64,000 bases of DNA from Woeseiaceae bacterium. GTDB taxonomy: Bacteria; Pseudomonadota; Gammaproteobacteria; Steroidobacterales; Woeseiaceae. This document shows, piece after piece, positions 63,686 through 64,000 of this stretch. Position 1 is the stretch's first letter. The number at the start of each line of letters is the position of its first letter. The position numbers and the translations under genes were made by a program. Where the stretch lies: the NCBI GenBank assembly GCA_028279985.1, contig JANQMR010000030.1, positions 1 to 64,000 on the forward strand, given 5' to 3'. The notes beneath the pieces were generated by a model. That model had not been told where the DNA came from and ran no database searches. It saw nothing but the letters and a program-made list of their open reading frames with translations.

Positions 63686-63832
63686 CGGCCTAATTACTCC
63701 CCTTAAATTTCCCTGTGGAGAACCCCGAGCGTTTCTTGTTCCAGTTTTTCAGAAGGAAAAGGGACCCGCTCGCCACGTCTTGCAAAACCGCGGCGAGTGC
63801 CAGAGTTTGGCCTCGTTTCCTTCGCTGAACAG

Positions 63833-63848
63833 ACACAAGATGTTGTGT
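63833..63848 (-). promoter_or_regulatory. NrdR box upstream of nrdJa
   Basis: ACACAAGATGTTGTGT is a near-perfect 16-bp dyad matching the NrdR consensus (ACACWATATAT-WGTGT type). Weaker matches follow at 63857-63872 (CCACAAGATTATGCCC) and, inverted, at 63887-63902. NrdR represses ribonucleotide reductase genes through paired boxes; the box is 148 bp before the nrdJa start. Nothing else is seen in 63686-63832, and no B12 riboswitch. Confidence 0.65.
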
Positions 63849-63902
63849 CTGAATAGCCACAAGATTATGCCCGTACGATGCCTCTGTCAAGCGATTTTGT
63901 GT

Positions 63903-64000
63903 TTTTTTTAAGGGGGAACTTATCTTTTTAAATCAGTAACTTAAAAAATAAACCGAAATCTCTACTTTAAAAATATGCCGAAACAAATGACACTTTTGTT
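63903..64000. other. AT-rich segment at the right edge
   Basis: After the NrdR sites the sequence becomes strongly AT-rich (runs such as TCTTTTTAAATCAG and TTAAAAAATAAACC) unlike the GC-rich genes to the left. No ORF is complete here. It may be a promoter-proximal UP-element region or the start of another acquired segment. Confidence 0.5.

Noticed and set aside
61583..63706. 707-codon open frame opposite nrdJa
   Set aside because: Antisense shadow of a clearly conserved reductase.
63686..63832. Cobalamin riboswitch before nrdJa
   Set aside because: No B12 box (GCCACTG) or matching fold seen; NrdR control is better supported.

Overview
The window is about 64 kb of bacterial chromosome, GC-rich (roughly two thirds G+C by eye). 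Its gene set and gene order are those of a Gammaproteobacterium: rsmI-rnpB-mraZ-rsmH-ftsL-ftsI, rsmI-lpoA-yraN, petABC-sspAB, murA-ibaG, yrbG-kdsDC-lptCAB-rpoN-hpf-ptsN-rapZ, and pcm-tolC-waaA. The cell is Gram-negative (LPS export, Kdo transferase, TolC, LpoA) and respires through a cytochrome bc1 complex. It makes deoxyribonucleotides with a split B12-dependent reductase (NrdJa/NrdJb). It appears to run glycolysis partly on pyrophosphate, with a PPi-type phosphofructokinase next to a K+-independent H+-pumping pyrophosphatase. I cannot name the genus.

Layout. 1-4.3 kb, minus strand: start of the division/cell-wall cluster (ftsI partial, ftsL, rsmH, mraZ with promoter and MraZ boxes), RNase P RNA, and rsmI diverging from lpoA-yraN (4.5-6.8 kb). 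6.8-10.6 kb, minus: petABC, sspA, sspB. 10.8-13.5 kb: a DegS/AlgW-type protease, then murA and ibaG. 13.7-23.3 kb, plus: yrbG, the Kdo and Lpt genes, sigma-54, hpf, ptsN, rapZ, mgtE. 23.4-35.3 kb, minus: patatin, VWA protein, MoxR ATPase, penicillin-acylase-type hydrolase, then pyk, pgk, gap, tkt. 35.6-41.3 kb, plus: metK, ahcY, cpdA, a TraB/GumN protein, hemL. 41.4-45.6 kb: a low-GC accessory island with a tyrosine recombinase, two unusual convergent genes and an HTH regulator. 45.6-54.2 kb: LON-domain protein, mpl, membrane protein, rnd, adk, PPi-PFK, hppA. 54.3-63.7 kb: GGDEF/EAL protein, pcm-like gene, tolC, waaA, nrdJb, nrdJa. The last 100 bases turn strongly AT-rich.

Three things stand out. 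(1) About half of the gene junctions carry short imperfect tandem duplications at the very end or start of a gene, many with the stop codon inside the repeat unit and a period divisible by three. In mgtE and waaA the duplicated piece is a recognisable copy of the gene's last codons. (2) The island holds a D-Ala-D-Ala-ligase-like ATP-grasp gene and a convergent 547-residue protein of unknown function. The pair is enclosed by a perfect 16-bp inverted repeat with a dif-like layout, beside a tyrosine recombinase and an XRE-type regulator. (3) PtsN has arginine where the phosphorylatable histidine should be, and no PTS genes follow rapZ, pointing to a PTS-Ntr branch that has lost phosphotransfer.
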